Source: Prevotella sp.
GTDB lineage: Bacteria > Bacteroidota > Bacteroidia > Bacteroidales > Bacteroidaceae
DNA: 64,000 nt
Assembly (NCBI GenBank): GCA_017941345.1
Contig: JAGAWQ010000008.1
Span: 101,418-165,417 of the forward strand
Direction: 5' to 3'
The translations under genes and the position numbers were made by a program. Below are positions 45,701 through 60,700 of the stretch, in pieces; position 1 is the first letter of the stretch; every line of letters begins with the position of its first letter. The notes under the pieces are model-generated. The model was not told the origin of the DNA, ran no database searches, and saw nothing but the letters and a program-made list of their open reading frames with translations.

Positions 45701-48700
45701 ATGGTACACACAGTGATGGTGACAAATTTACGCCTCACATTCCTATTTCTGTCACGGGCGGTGACTTTGATGGTTTCTATCTTTCGGGAACCTATAAGCC
45801 TGATGCAGCAGTAAAAGCTGACAATGCTGAATGTTATATCAGTGGCGGAAGATTTAAAGAGGCGGCAGGTGCTGCCCAGCAACAGATAGATGGTGACGTA
45901 CAGTGGCAGATATATAACGCTGACATAGAAAACTTCTATGGTGGTGGTGTGAATGCTGGTAAACCTGTAACGGGTGATATCACGGTTGATATCATCAATA
46001 GCCATGTGGGTACCTATTGCGGTGGACCTAAGTTTGGTAATATGCAGTCGACTAAGACTGTTACCACCAATGCCACAGGAAGTACCTTCGACTACTTCTT
46101 TGGTGCCGGCTATGGCGGTATCTCATACAACCGAGTAAGAACACAAGATAAGAGTGCTAAGGATGTTGACTTCTCTTCATGGCAGGGTGATTATACAGGT
46201 AAACGAGGGAAGTACTATTCTGCCAATAGTGGTATAGCCAGTGACTTTGACTATGAGTTCTTCGTTTGGTCAACCGGTGCAGCCGGTGGTCGCTTCTATG
46301 TAAAATACTCATCACTCTCAACGGCCCAGACCAACAACGTGACATCCACGCTGACGAACTGTATTGTCAATAGAGATTTCTATGGTGGCGGTAGTTTGGG
46401 AAATGTTGTCGGAACGGCAACCTCTACACTTGACGGCTGTACGGTTGAAGGTAATGTGTTTGGTGGTGGTTATTCTGCCAGCCAACCAAAGGTTCCTGTC
46501 AGAATAGGAGGTTTTAAAACGAACAAGATACCTAAGATTGACACGAATGCAGGTGTGTTTGATATGGGTGAGATGACCGATACCGAAAACTTCACATTGG
46601 TACAAGGCACACTTACAAATAACGCAAGCGCAATTGACAATAATGCGAAGACTATTATTACTGATGTCGATTTAACCACTTTAGGACAGGTAACAAATAC
46701 CGACCTGACGATAAAAGGTAATACCATCGTTAAGGGACAGATATTTGATGCTGAAGGAAATGTTACAGAGACAACCGGTGGTGTGTATGGTGGTGGTGAT
46801 ATGTCTGCTGTCAATGGCAACACCAAGATAGATATCCAGAATACGGATGCCACAGGTGGTGTGCTGAACGTCTTTGGCGGTGGTAATACGGCTGATGTAA
46901 TAGGTAACTCACAAGTTGACATGACAGGCGGTAAGGTTATCCAGTCTGTTTATGGCGGTGGTAAAGGTCAGACGACAATCGTAGGCGGCAATGTTATAGT
47001 GAACATGGGTACCAAGACGGGTGAGGCTCCAAGTATCACCTACTCTGGTACTGGCGTTGTGCAAGGCGACGTCTATGGCGGCTCTGCCCTCGGTAAGGTA
47101 AATACGAATACGACAGCGGACAAGACCACAACAGTTAACGTCTATGGCGGTACTGTGAATGGTAGCGTCTTTGGTGGCGGTCTGGGACAGGTGGCTGTAG
47201 CAGCTGATCCTGGAAATAGTATAGCAGCTAAACCAGCTATCGTTGCTGAAAACCAGGGAAACACCACTATCAATGTTGAAGGCGGTTTGGTAAAGACTGC
47301 GGTTTATGGTGGTAGCAACGTCAATGGTGTGTTGCAGAAGGATGCCACGGTGACACTGATTGGTGGTACAGTCGGTGTTGCTGAAAACCAAAACGGAAAT
47401 GTTGTCTTCGGTGGTGGTAAGGGTGCTCCTACACTGGTGAATGGCAATGTTACTGTGAACGTTGGAACGAAATCCGACGCTGAGCCTCCTGTTTATGCAG
47501 GTGCTGCGACTATCCATGGTCATGTCTATGGCGGTGGTGAATTGGGTAATACGAATGCCAGCAAACCCGAAAGTGAACTTGTGTTCGACGCTACCAAGAC
47601 GACAAGCGTTAACCTCTATGGCGGTACTATCAACGGCTATGCTTATGGCGGTGGCTTAGGTAGTGCTGAGACTCCTGCATACGTTGGTGGTGACGTAACG
47701 GTCACCCTTGACGGTGCGAAAGTACAGCAAGTCTTTGGTGCTAACAATATCAATGGTACGCCAAAGGGACATGTGAAGATATGGGTGAAGAAGACAAACA
47801 ATTTCACCGACAACGAATATAAGAATACCACTACAACGCCTCGTGCCTCACGAACAACCTACGACGTACAAGCTGTCTATGGTGGTGGTAACCAGGCAGA
47901 CTATATTCCGGCAGATGCGCTGTTGGATCCTGCGGTAGAAGGTAATTCTGCTAAGATTGCTGCTGCTACGGCAGAAGTGATAATTGAAGGTTGCGACAAG
48001 ACAAGCATCAATGCTGTCTATGGCGGTGGTAATGCTGCTGCCGTGCCTGCAACAGATGTCACCGTAAAGGGCTCTTACATTATTAATACCCTGTATGGTG
48101 GTGGTAATGGTGAGAGTACCCCCACCTTTACGAACCCGGGTGCTAATGTGGGTATCTACAAGGTTGGTGATACACCTACCAACTATGGTACCGGTAAGGC
48201 TGTGACCAAACTCCTTGGCGGTTTTATCAATGACGTCTATGGTGGTAGTAATACCAAAGGTGATGTTCGTGATGGCACGGATGTCCGTACAAAGGGAAAG
48301 ACAGAAGTCATTACAGGCGACTGCTGTACTGATTTGAATGTCGGTCAAGTCTATGGTGCAGGTAGCCAGGCGGACGTAAAGGGTGATGTTAATATCATCC
48401 TGGAGTGTATGCCCGATGATTTCGTAGATGCTGTTTATGGCGGTGCCAAGAATGCTACCATTAACGGTAATGTCTCTTTGACGGTGACCAGTGGTAAGTT
48501 CGGTCGCGTCTTCGGTGGTAACAACGAAGGTGGTAGTATCAACGGCTCCATCACGGTGAATGTCTATGAGGATGGCTGTAAGCCCCTGATTATCGGTGAA
48601 GTCTATGGCGGAGGTAATGCTGCCCCATACTCTATCTATGGATGTACACAAAGTGGAGATACATGGACAGCCAATGAGAGTGGCGACTTGCACTTTGATC

Positions 48701-51700
48701 AGGAGGCCGAAGGAAGAGCAGCCATTCAGGTAAATGTCGTGGCATGTACCTCTGTTGGTAAGGTGTTTGGCGGAGGTATGGGTACTTCTGCTAAGGTAAT
48801 AGGTAATACGAATGTCGATGTAAACCTTATTAAAGGTATCGTCAATGGCAGCAAACAATCTACGATAGGTAAGGTAGGACAGGTCTTTGGCGGTGGCGGT
48901 TTTGCTGAAGTCAAGGGTAACACCCTTGTAGAGGTTGGTACAAAACTGGCTAACGAAGGTGAAGATGAAGGTGTCAATATCATTAGCGGAACAGATTATC
49001 TCGACCCATCAGACGGATCTCTGGATGAGACTATTACTGCTGGTATTTATGGTGGTGGCTATTCGGCAGACATCGATGGTAACACCACGTTGAATATCGG
49101 TACCAAGGACCAGCGGATAGGCGAGGATCCCTCTGTGACCATCTCCGGTGACATCTTTGGTGGCGGCTTTGGTGCCACTACCCATGTAACAGGTGATGTT
49201 GTCGTGAATATCGGTAAGAGAACAAATACAGCTCTTGAAGGCGATCCTGTTTATGCTTATGAAGGCTATGCCAACATCACCGGTGATGTCTATGGTGGTA
49301 GTGCCCAGGGTAAGGTCAACTCTTATCTTAACAACAGCGTAGAGACAGCATCAGAAGGTAAGACAACCCATGTGAACTTCTATGGTGGTACCATTAATGG
49401 TAATATTCATGGTGGTGGTCTGGGTGACTTGGCAAGCTTAGGCGCTGGCCATGCAGACCATGCTGCTGATGTCTATGGTCCTGTCATTGTGACGATGGAA
49501 AAGGGTAGCACGACCAACACTACTGTCAACAACGTATTTGGCTGTAACAATGTACTGGGTACTCCAAAGAATACAGTAACGGTCAATATCAATGGCGGTA
49601 CTGTTAACCATAGCGTATATGGCGGTGGTAACCAAGCTGCTTATACACCAACAGAAAGCACGTCCAATTATCCTGCTGTGAACATCATCAATGGTACCAT
49701 CACAGAGAATGTCTTTGGTGGTGGTCTTGGTACGACGGCAACTGCTACGAGTAATCCGCACGTCACGATTGGTGACAATGTCGAAGGTCATGTGGCTACT
49801 ATTCTGAAGTCTGTCTATGGCGGTGGTTCGGAGGCCAGTGTAGATGGTAACACAAATATCGTAGTTAATAGCGGTACCATTGGAACAGAAGGTCAGGGCG
49901 GTCCTGTCTATGGCAATATCTATGGCGGTGGCTATGGTAGCAGCGCTAACGTCAGAATTGGTCTTGTCACGGGTAACACGAATGTTACCGTCAATGGCGG
50001 TAACGTTCTCCATAACATCTATGGTGGTGGTGCATACGGCTCTGTAGGTACTTACACGTATGCCAGCGAGGATGTCAATGCTGCCATCAGTGCTCTTGCT
50101 ACGCCAAATACGGGTAAGGCTACTATCCTTATTAAGGGCGGTACTATTGGTACCGACGGACATGAGAATGGTATGATCTTCGGTGCCTCGCGAGGTGATA
50201 TTGACAGGCCAGGTGTTATCCAGGACAACATGGCATGGGTCTATGATACGGAGGTCATTATTGGAACTGAAGGTCAGGGAGAGGTTGTCTCTACTCCTTC
50301 AATTAAGGGTTCTGTCTATGGTAGTGGTGAGAACGGTCACACCTATCACGATGCCTCTGTCACCATTCATAGTGGTATGGTGGGTATTATGGATGCCATG
50401 CCGAGTGACCCTGTAGGACAAGAGGGTTCTAAGTATCCTTATCGTGGTAACATCTATGGCGGTGGTTGCGGTACGGATAAGTACTATGAGAATTCTGAAA
50501 ACGAAACGCATGATGGTCATGGTACACTCTACAACCCAGCAGCAGGTATCGTTCGCGGAAATGCTACGGTAGCTATCGATGGCGGCCATGTGGTTCGCAA
50601 TGTCTATGGTGCCGGCGCTATGGGTTCGGTAATAGGTCAGACGACTGTCAACATTAGTGGCAAATCTGTTATCGGTGCTAATGGCAGTGGTGGCGGTTAT
50701 GTCTATGCTGCTGCCCGAGGAGCAGATGATATGAGTGCTAATTGCGCTACTGTAGGCAGCACAGCACTGAATATCAGTGGTGGTACCGTCTGGGGTAGTG
50801 CCTTTGGTGGTGGCCAGTTAGGTACCGTGAAGGGTAGCGTTGCTGTCAACGTCAGCGGCGGTGTCGTCAAGAATGACGTCTATGGCGGCGGTGCCTTGGC
50901 AAATACCAATACGGATAACTGGACGTTGGGCGCACTGACTCCTACATATATCAATATAACTGATGTTCTCACTATTGGCACATCACCAGTAGTAGGCCTT
51001 TATACGAAATCAGGCGATGTCTATACTGAAATTACTGACCCTGATGCGAAGGCTGCAACTTCAACAATTTATTATGAGAAGAGAATGCTGCCTGGTACAT
51101 GGGCTGATGGCAAGTCTTCTACCAGCAACACTACTTCAGTAATCCTGACAGGTGGTGTCATGGGTAATGTCTATGGTGGCGGTTTGGGCGACGATACAAC
51201 ACCTGTCTATGCATTTGGCGATGTAAAAGTTATCATTAACAAGCCAGATGACATTGCGACTTTAGGTGGTCACGGTGCTGCATTCACTCAAAATGCCGAA
51301 GATGTCACAGTTGGTGGTACAGTCTATACTGGTGTTCCTCTGACGGGTCGTATCTTTGGTTGTAACAACATCAAAGGAACACCATTGGGAGACGTCTTAG
51401 TGGAAGTGTATTCCACACGGCAAATCAACTCGAATGGTGAGATTGTTGCCGGACATAAGAACTATGAGATTCAGGCCGTCTATGGCGGCGGTAATCAGGC
51501 AGACTATGCTCCTGCTGTAGGTAAAGAAACAAAGGTAAATATTTACGGTTGTGAAGAGTCCAGTATTGCTCGTGTCTATGGTGGTGGTAATTCTGCATGG
51601 GTTCCTTCTACCAATGTTACCATCTGGGGTTCATACGATATAGAATATGCCTTTGCTGGAGGTAATGGCGGCCAACCTATCAAGACCAGTAGTGGATGGG

Positions 51701-54700
51701 TAGCCAATGAAGGTGCTGGCGTGAATGGACATGCACGCATCACCTGTCATGGCGGTAAAATCGGTGAGATATTTGGTGGTAGTGACTTTAGAGGTATTGT
51801 TCGTAAAGCAACAACTACCCAGGCTCAGCAGGGTTCTTGTCCGCTACGCATCACAAAGTTGTATGGTGCAGGTAAGGAAGCTGATGTTGACGGTGATGTG
51901 AATGTCGTTATCTCTGGTTGTACTACAGAGAACTCTCAAATAGAATATGTCTGTGGCGGTTCTTATAAGGCCAATATCTCTGGTAGTATACATTTGACCA
52001 TTACTGCAGGCTATTTCCAGAATGTCTATGGAGGTAATGACCAGCGTGGTAGTATTGGTGGCGATATAATAGTAGATATTGAGGAAACCGATCCTTGTAA
52101 GCCTATTATTATCAATAATCTCGTTGGTGGTGGAAACCAAGCTAACTTCCCCGGTAAGAAAAATGACGTAGAATTACCAGATAGAACCCCCAAACGTACC
52201 ATCACGGTGAATGTGAAGTCTGCCACCTATATCGGCAATGTCTATGGAGGTAGCTTTATGGCAGAGACAAAGGCTAATACTTTTGTTAATATCAACATGA
52301 TTCAAGGCAATCATGCGGGCCAATCTCGAGTCCTTCCTGCAGACTTCGGAAAGGAAGGTACAACTATTCCTGAAAACATAAAGAATGTAACAACATCGTA
52401 TGTAGCAGTTTCGCCTACTCCTTCTGAGGGGACTTCCGTTGTAGGCTATTATACCAAGTCAGGAGATGATTACATCCCTGCTTCAGGTACTGCTGATGGT
52501 TCAACTACCTATTATGACAAGCAAGTTACCGGAACGATTGACAATGCCATTGGCATCATTGGTAATGTCTATGGTGGTGGTAAGCAAGGACTGGTGATAG
52601 GTGATGCACAGGTAAATATCGGATCATCAACAGAGGTTCCTATCATGAAGCGTATTAATGGTACTATTGTTGATACGTCAGATGCCTCTATTTATGATGG
52701 AGATGGCAAACAGATACCAAACAAAACCATTGCCTATGTTAATCAGACTGTTCAAGGCGCTCACATTACCGGCAACGTATTTGGTGGTGGTGAACAAGCC
52801 GTGGTAACAGGTAACGCAGAGGTGTTTATCTGTTCGAATAAGACTGGTGCCACAACTTACAACACTATAGCTGAGGGTTCTGAGAAGGTTACCATCGGTG
52901 GTAGCGTCTATGGCGGTGGTAGTGAAGCTGATGTGCTGGCAAATGCACGTGTCACCATGGCTGGCGGTTATGTCTATGATGGTGTCTATGGCGGTGGTCT
53001 GAAGGGTTCCGTTGGTACGTTTACTAGAGATAAGACTGTCACTACAGAATCTAACAACTTCGACCACTCTACGCATAGCGCTAATTGTGAAGGCAAACCC
53101 ACTGCTTGTTCGGATGGAACTGGTACCTGTACCGTTGTCATTAGCGGTGGCCAGGTAGGTCCTGTTGAGGTCGCTACTAAGGGTATGAAGAACGAAGGTG
53201 GCAACGGTCCTGTTGACGTGGGCTTCGTATTCGGTGCTGGTCGTGGTGACGTGGAGAATCCTAACGATATTAAGGATGCTGACTTCCATACATTCGTCAA
53301 TAAGACGGATGTAACAATCAGCGGTGGTCTTATCATGGCATCAGTCTATGGTGGCGGTGAGAATGGCCGTGTGCTTAACGATACGCATGTCACGATTAGC
53401 GGCGGCCAGATTGGTTGCGGTAAAGACCAGGTAGATGAAAATGGAAAGCCTAAGCCATATACTAATGATCAATTCTTCAATCCAACAACAACTGCCGTTA
53501 GTGAATCAAATGCACTCCCTGAATGTCGTAGCTGGGATTACGGTAAAGACACGAATGGTGATGGCATAAAAGATGAATTCTTGCCTTACGATCCATTCGC
53601 TGCGGCTACTGATACGGAAGATGCTAAAATCGGTACTGACGGTCATACCTACTATGGTAGTGTATTCGGTGGCGGTTCGGGTTACTATCCTTATGAGATT
53701 AAGAATATTCAGGGTACTGTCACTGGACACGAATGGCTTCGTTCTGCTGGTGCCGTGTATGGTAATACGGTGATAGATATTACTGGTGGTCATATCTTGA
53801 CTTGTGTATATGGCGGTAACGAGACAACCGATGTGGGTACATATGAAGATAATGAACAAGGTTATCCCATCAAATGGGTGTCTGGTGGTACGTGTACTAT
53901 CACTATGTCAGGTGGTACGATTGGTGTGCCTCGTACAGAACAGCAGATGAAGGATCATCCTGTAACCTGTTACCTCTTCGGTGCTGGTAAGGGTGACCAG
54001 CGTACACACTTCAACACCTGGACCAACGTTCAATCAACAACTGTTAATGTTACAGGTGGTATCATCTATGGTTCCGTCTTTGGTGGCGGTGAGGATGGCC
54101 ACGTACTGGGCAATACTGCGGTAAATATAAACAACGGTGCTGTGATTGGTACTACGGGAACCTCATACGTGGATGGTAACGTCTTCGGTGGTGGTCGTGG
54201 TTTCAGTGGTGAGGCACTAACGGCTGGTAGCACTGGCGGTAATGCGACAGTGACGATTACGGGTGGTACCATGTTAGGTTCTATCTATGGTGGTGGTCGT
54301 CTGGCATCAGTGGGTATCGGATTTACTCCTCCTGAAGATGTTTATTATGGTCAGCTGATTGATGATTCTGGCGATAAACATTATGGACATATTTCCATTA
54401 ACATCAGTGGCGGTACTATTGGTAATGGAACAACAGAGACAGGAGCGGATCACCCTATAAGTGGTAATGTCTTTGGTGGTTCCATGGGACGTATCACGTT
54501 GCTTGATAACAAAACACGTATTCCATTATGGCCCAAGCAGGCGGTGGTTAAACTGACAAATGTTATTATCAGCGGAGGTACCATCTACAACAGTGTCTAT
54601 GGTGGTAGCGAGTTAGGTATTGTACGTAACCGTGCTACCGTGACGGTTTCTGATAATGCCGATATTCGTGGTAACGTCTTTGGTGGTGGATATGGTAGTG

Positions 54701-57700
54701 ACGAACAAGACAAGAAGACCATTTCTGCTGGTGGATATAATGATATCCCAACAGTTTATTACACCTTCACCCCGATGATATGGACGGGTTGCGTATCAGG
54801 TGATACGTACGTCAATATCGCTGGTGGTAAGATTGGAAAAAATGTCTATGGTGGTGGTAACTACGCTTCCGTAGGTCTGATGAACTACAACAGTAGTGAG
54901 GACGGAACAACGTATAACTACATCACCAAGCATGATACGGAAAATGGCTTTGGTCTGAGCTGGCCATACGAATTCCAGTATATCAAGGCTGCGCCAACAG
55001 ATGGTGCGCCTGGTGGTAATGCCATTGGCGGTAAGACTACCGTCAACATTACTGGTGGCCGCATCGGAACTACGGCTAGTGCTGGTTACGGTAATGTCTA
55101 TGGTGGTAGTAAGGGAATGGTAACCCTTAAGAAAGAAAACAATGTTGATTTCATCACCGATGTCAACGAGCAGCGTTATGCGGAAGCTTTCTGCGCTAAC
55201 GTTCGTGAGACAGCGGTGACAGTCAACTATGGCTCTACTCCGTCGAGTGACGATGGCTCTACAACGGCATGTATCGTTGGTGCTGTCTATGGTGGTGGTC
55301 AGGATGGTCACGTCTATGAGAATGCCAATGTAACCATTACCAATGGTTTAATAGGTCTGAGCGTCTATGGCGGCGGTCAGGGTGAAAGCACCTTCGCTGG
55401 TAAACTGAGAGACCAGAGCACTGGAGAATGGAAGGCAACAACTGAGCCTGTTCATAGTATAACAGCCGGTAAGGTCTATGGAAACACTTCGGTAAGCATG
55501 ACTGGCGGTCTTGTCGTTGGTCACGTCTATGGCGGTGGTAACCTGGCTTCTGTCGGTAAGGGTAACTATGCTGGCGGTGCTGACGATTACTATCCTGCCG
55601 GTTATGGTGAGAAGCTCACAGGTAACTTGTGGGACAATGTCAGCAATAATAGTAAGGCGTTCCTTGGTAGCGGTAACGTCACTGTCTCTATCACTGGTGG
55701 TAAGGTTGGAACACCAGGTGGTACATCCGGTAGCGTTTATGGCACTACTGATGCCACTCCAACAGGTATGGTCTTTGGCGGTAGCCGTGGTCGTGCATCA
55801 GAAGATATCATGTTGGATCCTCGCCATGAGTATGCACCTGACTTTTACTTAGGATATGTGAACAATACTTCAGTTACTATTGGCTCTCCAGATGGTGCTC
55901 CTAATATCTATAGTCAGGTATTCGGTGGTGGTCGTGACGGACACGTACGTGACAGTGCTCATGTTGTTGTTAACAATGGATTCATCGGTCAGCCATATAA
56001 TGATTTTGGAAGTACTGAAACTGACGATTACCAGCGTTATCATCGTGGTAATGTCTATGGTTCAGGCTCTGGTCTGGGCCAGTGGACTACAGGAAAACAT
56101 GGTATGTCTTCTGGTTCTGTGACTCGTAACACGACGGTAGATATTTATGGAGGTACTATATACAATAATGTGTATGGCGGTGGAGCTATGGCTACGGTCG
56201 GTCCTCCACTGATTGGAACATCTGAATTTGCCTCTTCAGATTGGTCGAAGTGTACGGTGAACATCTATGGTGGTACCATCGGAGAAGAAGAAGTTTATAA
56301 TGCTCATAAGTTTGGTGGCACCATCTATGGCGGTAGCCGTGGTGACCGTGGCGGTGACTTAGGAACAGGTGAATCCATCAATAACTACGCTAGTGTTCTG
56401 TGGACGGAGGTGAACATCAAGCCTCATCCTACAGACCGCAGCAAGGATGCCGTCATTGCTGGTAACGTCTATGGCGGTGCACGTGGTGGTCAAATCAAGA
56501 AGGATACGAAGGTGAACCTCCTTGGCGGTGTTATCAAGCACAATGCCTATGGTGGCGGTCGAGGAACAGCCGTTGCTGCTGACGTCTTAGGCAATACCAC
56601 GGTAGAGCTGAACAAGGATGTGGCATCCACAGCCAAGGGTTGTATCGTAGATAAGATCTTCGGTTGTAATGACCTGAAAGGTACACCTAAGGGCCACGTC
56701 TTGGTACATGTCTACGGTACGCAGAATAGTGGCACGACAGATATGCAAATGAAAGTCGGTCCTGGCTCACGAACCTCTCTTGGCCAAGGCAATAGCGAAG
56801 GCTATATAGTATATATGGAACGTCTGATAGCACTGGCCAAAGATGGTGGTGTCTTAAAGCCAGGAATAACAGAATCTGTTATTACTACTGCCCAAGCGAC
56901 TATTGATGACAAGTCTGAGAATTCTCTAACCGATAACGAAAAGACTGCTATCAGCAATGAAGCTAAGAATGTCATTGCAGAGTTGCAAAAGCTTCAAGGC
57001 TATGATGTAACAGCAGTATATGGCGGTGGTGACTTGGCACCATACGTTCCAACTGTTGCTGAGGAACAAACCGAGGTTATCATTGAAGGTTGTGACGTGA
57101 CCAGCATCAAGCAGGTTTATGGTGGTGGTAATGCTGCCTATGTTCCAGCTACTAACGTACTGGTGAAATCTGCCTACGTTATTGATGAACTCTTCGGTGG
57201 CGGTAATGGTCTGGATAACTACGTGAAGGATGACAAGTGGTATGAGAACCCTGGAGCCAATGTCGGTTATAAGGAGTTAGCACATTATGATACGGGCGGC
57301 TCACATGGCGACGGTGAAGCGGAAGGAACAAAGTATGAGGCTATTACCAATACTGATCCGGATGCAACGACCCCAGAAGGACGAAAAGCAAACTACGCCA
57401 TCGGAACGGGTATAGCTTCGACAACGGTCAATGGTGGATACATCCATAATGTATATGGCGGTAGTAATATGAAGGGTAATATCCGCGCTGAGGCTCTGCT
57501 ACAGGTAGAACAGGCAGGTACATGTGCACTGGTTACCGATGAGGTCTATGCAGGAAGTAAGTCGGCTACTATCGATGCCGAAACCAATACAGTATTAGAC
57601 TGTGTAGAGAATGGCGGTACGATATATGGTGGTTCTTACAATGCAGACGTCCTCAACGATGTGCATATCCGTATTACTAATGGCCATTACTCGAAAGTAT

Positions 57701-60700
57701 TTGGCGGAAACAACAAAGCAGGAACAATCACCGGCTCCATCACCATTGATGTAGAAGAGCATGGTTGTACACCTATCGAGATTGACGAGCTGTATGCCGG
57801 TGGCTATCTGGCTCCGTATTCTGTCTATGGTTACTCTACTGATACGAGAGAAGTAAAGGATGAAAATGGGAATGTGATTACAGGAGTAACACAGCGTATT
57901 CCTTACAAGAAAGGTGATACGGGTGCATTAGCAACACCATCCCGTGATCCGCAGATTAATATCATCTCTGCAACAAAGATAGGTAAAATCTATGGTGGCG
58001 GTTATCAGGCAGACTTGATTGGTTCACCTCATATTAACGTCAATATGACGAGAGGTGTAATTACACAGAAGTATGCTTCGAGCTATACTGAACTTAATGA
58101 AACTGATGGCGAAGGAAATAGATACCTTCCTATCGGAACCATTGGTACTATCTTTGGCGGCGGTAACCGTGGCGATGTCTATGGTGATACATACGTAGAG
58201 ATTGGTACTGGAGAATGGTTGAACTTAACCGGTCAGAGAGAAACCGCAGATGCTGATGGTAAGGTTTACGTCTATAATTCGACCACCAAGAAATGGGATT
58301 GGACTAAAAAGGTTGGTGATACCACAGAATCAGGTACCGTAGACAATAAGCCCGCTCCGGCCCGTAATGCTGCATATATTTTGAGAGAAGAGAGTACTGG
58401 TGGACAGGTCTATGGAGGTGGTGACCAGGGTGATGTCTTTGGTAACACCAATGTCAACATCGGTAATGGTTATATCTATGACCGTGTCTATGGCGGTGGT
58501 AAAGAAGGTACGGTAGGAGAAGATTCTACTCGTGCTGCACTCCCAACAGGGCATGATACTCACGATGGCTGTCTCAAAGGTAAGCCAACGGCCTTTACTG
58601 CGAATACTGGTAAATCTACAGTTACAGTCAGTGGTGGCTATGTGGGTCCATTTACTTACACGAAGTCTAGAAGTACCGGTACCACTACGATTATACCAAT
58701 GACGATGCCTCAGGACTTCGGTTACGTATTCGGTGCTGGTCGTGGTGAATTGACGAATCCGGCTACTGATCCGGATATCGACTTCAGAACCTATGTTGAT
58801 AGCACAGTGGTAACAATTAGTGACAGCGCCTTGATTGCCGGTGGCGTATATGGTGGTTCTGAGAACGGTCGTGTGCTCCGTAATACGCATGTCAACATAC
58901 AAGGTGGCCAGATTGGTCTTGGTGCTAACAAGACAGCAGCTTACGCTGAGACTGCCTTCATTGACCCGACGACGGCTACGGCAGAGGAGATTGCTACGAA
59001 AGCAGCAGCCATGCCTGAGTGTGGTCACTGGAATTACGGCAGTCCATGGCTGCCATACGACGAACATGCTGGTGATGACAATTATCCGGCATTAACTTAT
59101 GGTAATGCCAGCACTACTGGTTCTGACGGTCATACGTTCTATGGTAACGTCTTTGGTGGTGGCTCTGGTTATTGGAGTTACGTGAAGTCAGATGGAACGC
59201 ACGAGTGGCTCCCGTCTGCCGGACTGGTAGAGGGTAACACGTATGTGAACATCAGCGGTGGTCATATCCTGACGAACGTCTATGGCGGTAACGAGATGAC
59301 AAATGTCACCGGTACTGCTCACGTCACGATGACGGGCGGTACGCTGGGTGTGCCTCGTACGCTGGCTCAGATTGCTGCTCACCCCGTGACCTGCTACCTC
59401 TTCGGTGGCGGTAAGGGTGACCAGCGTGTACACTTCAGCAAGAGCACCAACGTAGGCCATGCTGTCGTGAACGTCTCTGGCGGTATCATCTACGGCTCCG
59501 TCTTCGGTGGCGGTGAGGATGGTCACGTATTGGGTAATGTGACGATGACCATCAGCGATGGTGCCAAGATTGGTACATGGGGTACCAGTTACGTGGATGG
59601 TAATGTCTTCGGTGGCGGTCGTGGTTTCGCTGGTGACTCATACACTGCTGGTAACGTGGCCGGTAGCGTGACCCTGAATATCACGGGTGGTACCATGCTG
59701 GGCTCTGTCTATGGTGGCGGTCGTCTGGGCTCTGTGGGCTACGGACTGTTCAGCAAGGATAAAACTGGTTATGGCGAGATGATGGCTGACAATGCTACGG
59801 AAACCGGTTACGTTCCTGTTGGCGGACTCACGAAGGGACGTGGTCATGTTGAGGTTAACATTAGCGGTGACAATACCGTCATCGGTAACAAGTATGAATA
59901 TCAATACATTTCGCCAGAAACAACAGGCGATGCATTGGCCACGGCAAAGACCTATCTGCCAAGTACCCAGTTTGAGAGCAACAACCGACTGAAGCATACC
60001 CGTGGTGGTAACGTCTTTGCAGGCGGCATGGGACGTTATACTCAGTTGGATGGCACAACGCCTATCTCTACTTACAATGAGTCTGGTATTTTGACCTCTG
60101 ATATCGAATGGAAGAAGCTGGGTAACGTCAAGAGTACGAAACTGACCATCAGCGGTAATCCTTGGATTATGGGTAATGTCTATGGCGGTGGCGAGTATGG
60201 TGCCGTACAGGGATATCACACCACAGCAGGAAAGAACTACAGTACGGAGATTCTCTTCTCGGGTGGTACTATCGGTACGGAGATTACAACGACTGATCCT
60301 ACAAAGAAGACCATTGAGAATACTGATGCAAGGAGTATTGTTCAGTACACCTTCGGTAGCATCTATGGCGGTGGTATGGGTCAGGAGAATCACGATGCGA
60401 CGGACAGCCACGGTGGTACTGTGAAAGACAGTACTTATGTCAGCATGAGCGGTGCGGGCGCAAAGGTTCGCGCCAGCGTCTTTGGTGGTGGCGAGATGGC
60501 TGTCGTTGAAGGTAACACTCGTGTCAATATCAGCAATGGTGAGATAGGTCGTAACGAGGTGAAGCCTGCTACTGATGCTGATGCCGGCTACGTGCTCTTC
60601 GGTGGCGCTACGATGGGTAATGTCTATGGTGCCGGTAAAGGTCTTCTTGGTCATACCAATGCCGGACAGGTGAAGGGCAATACCAATGTCAGCATTAGTG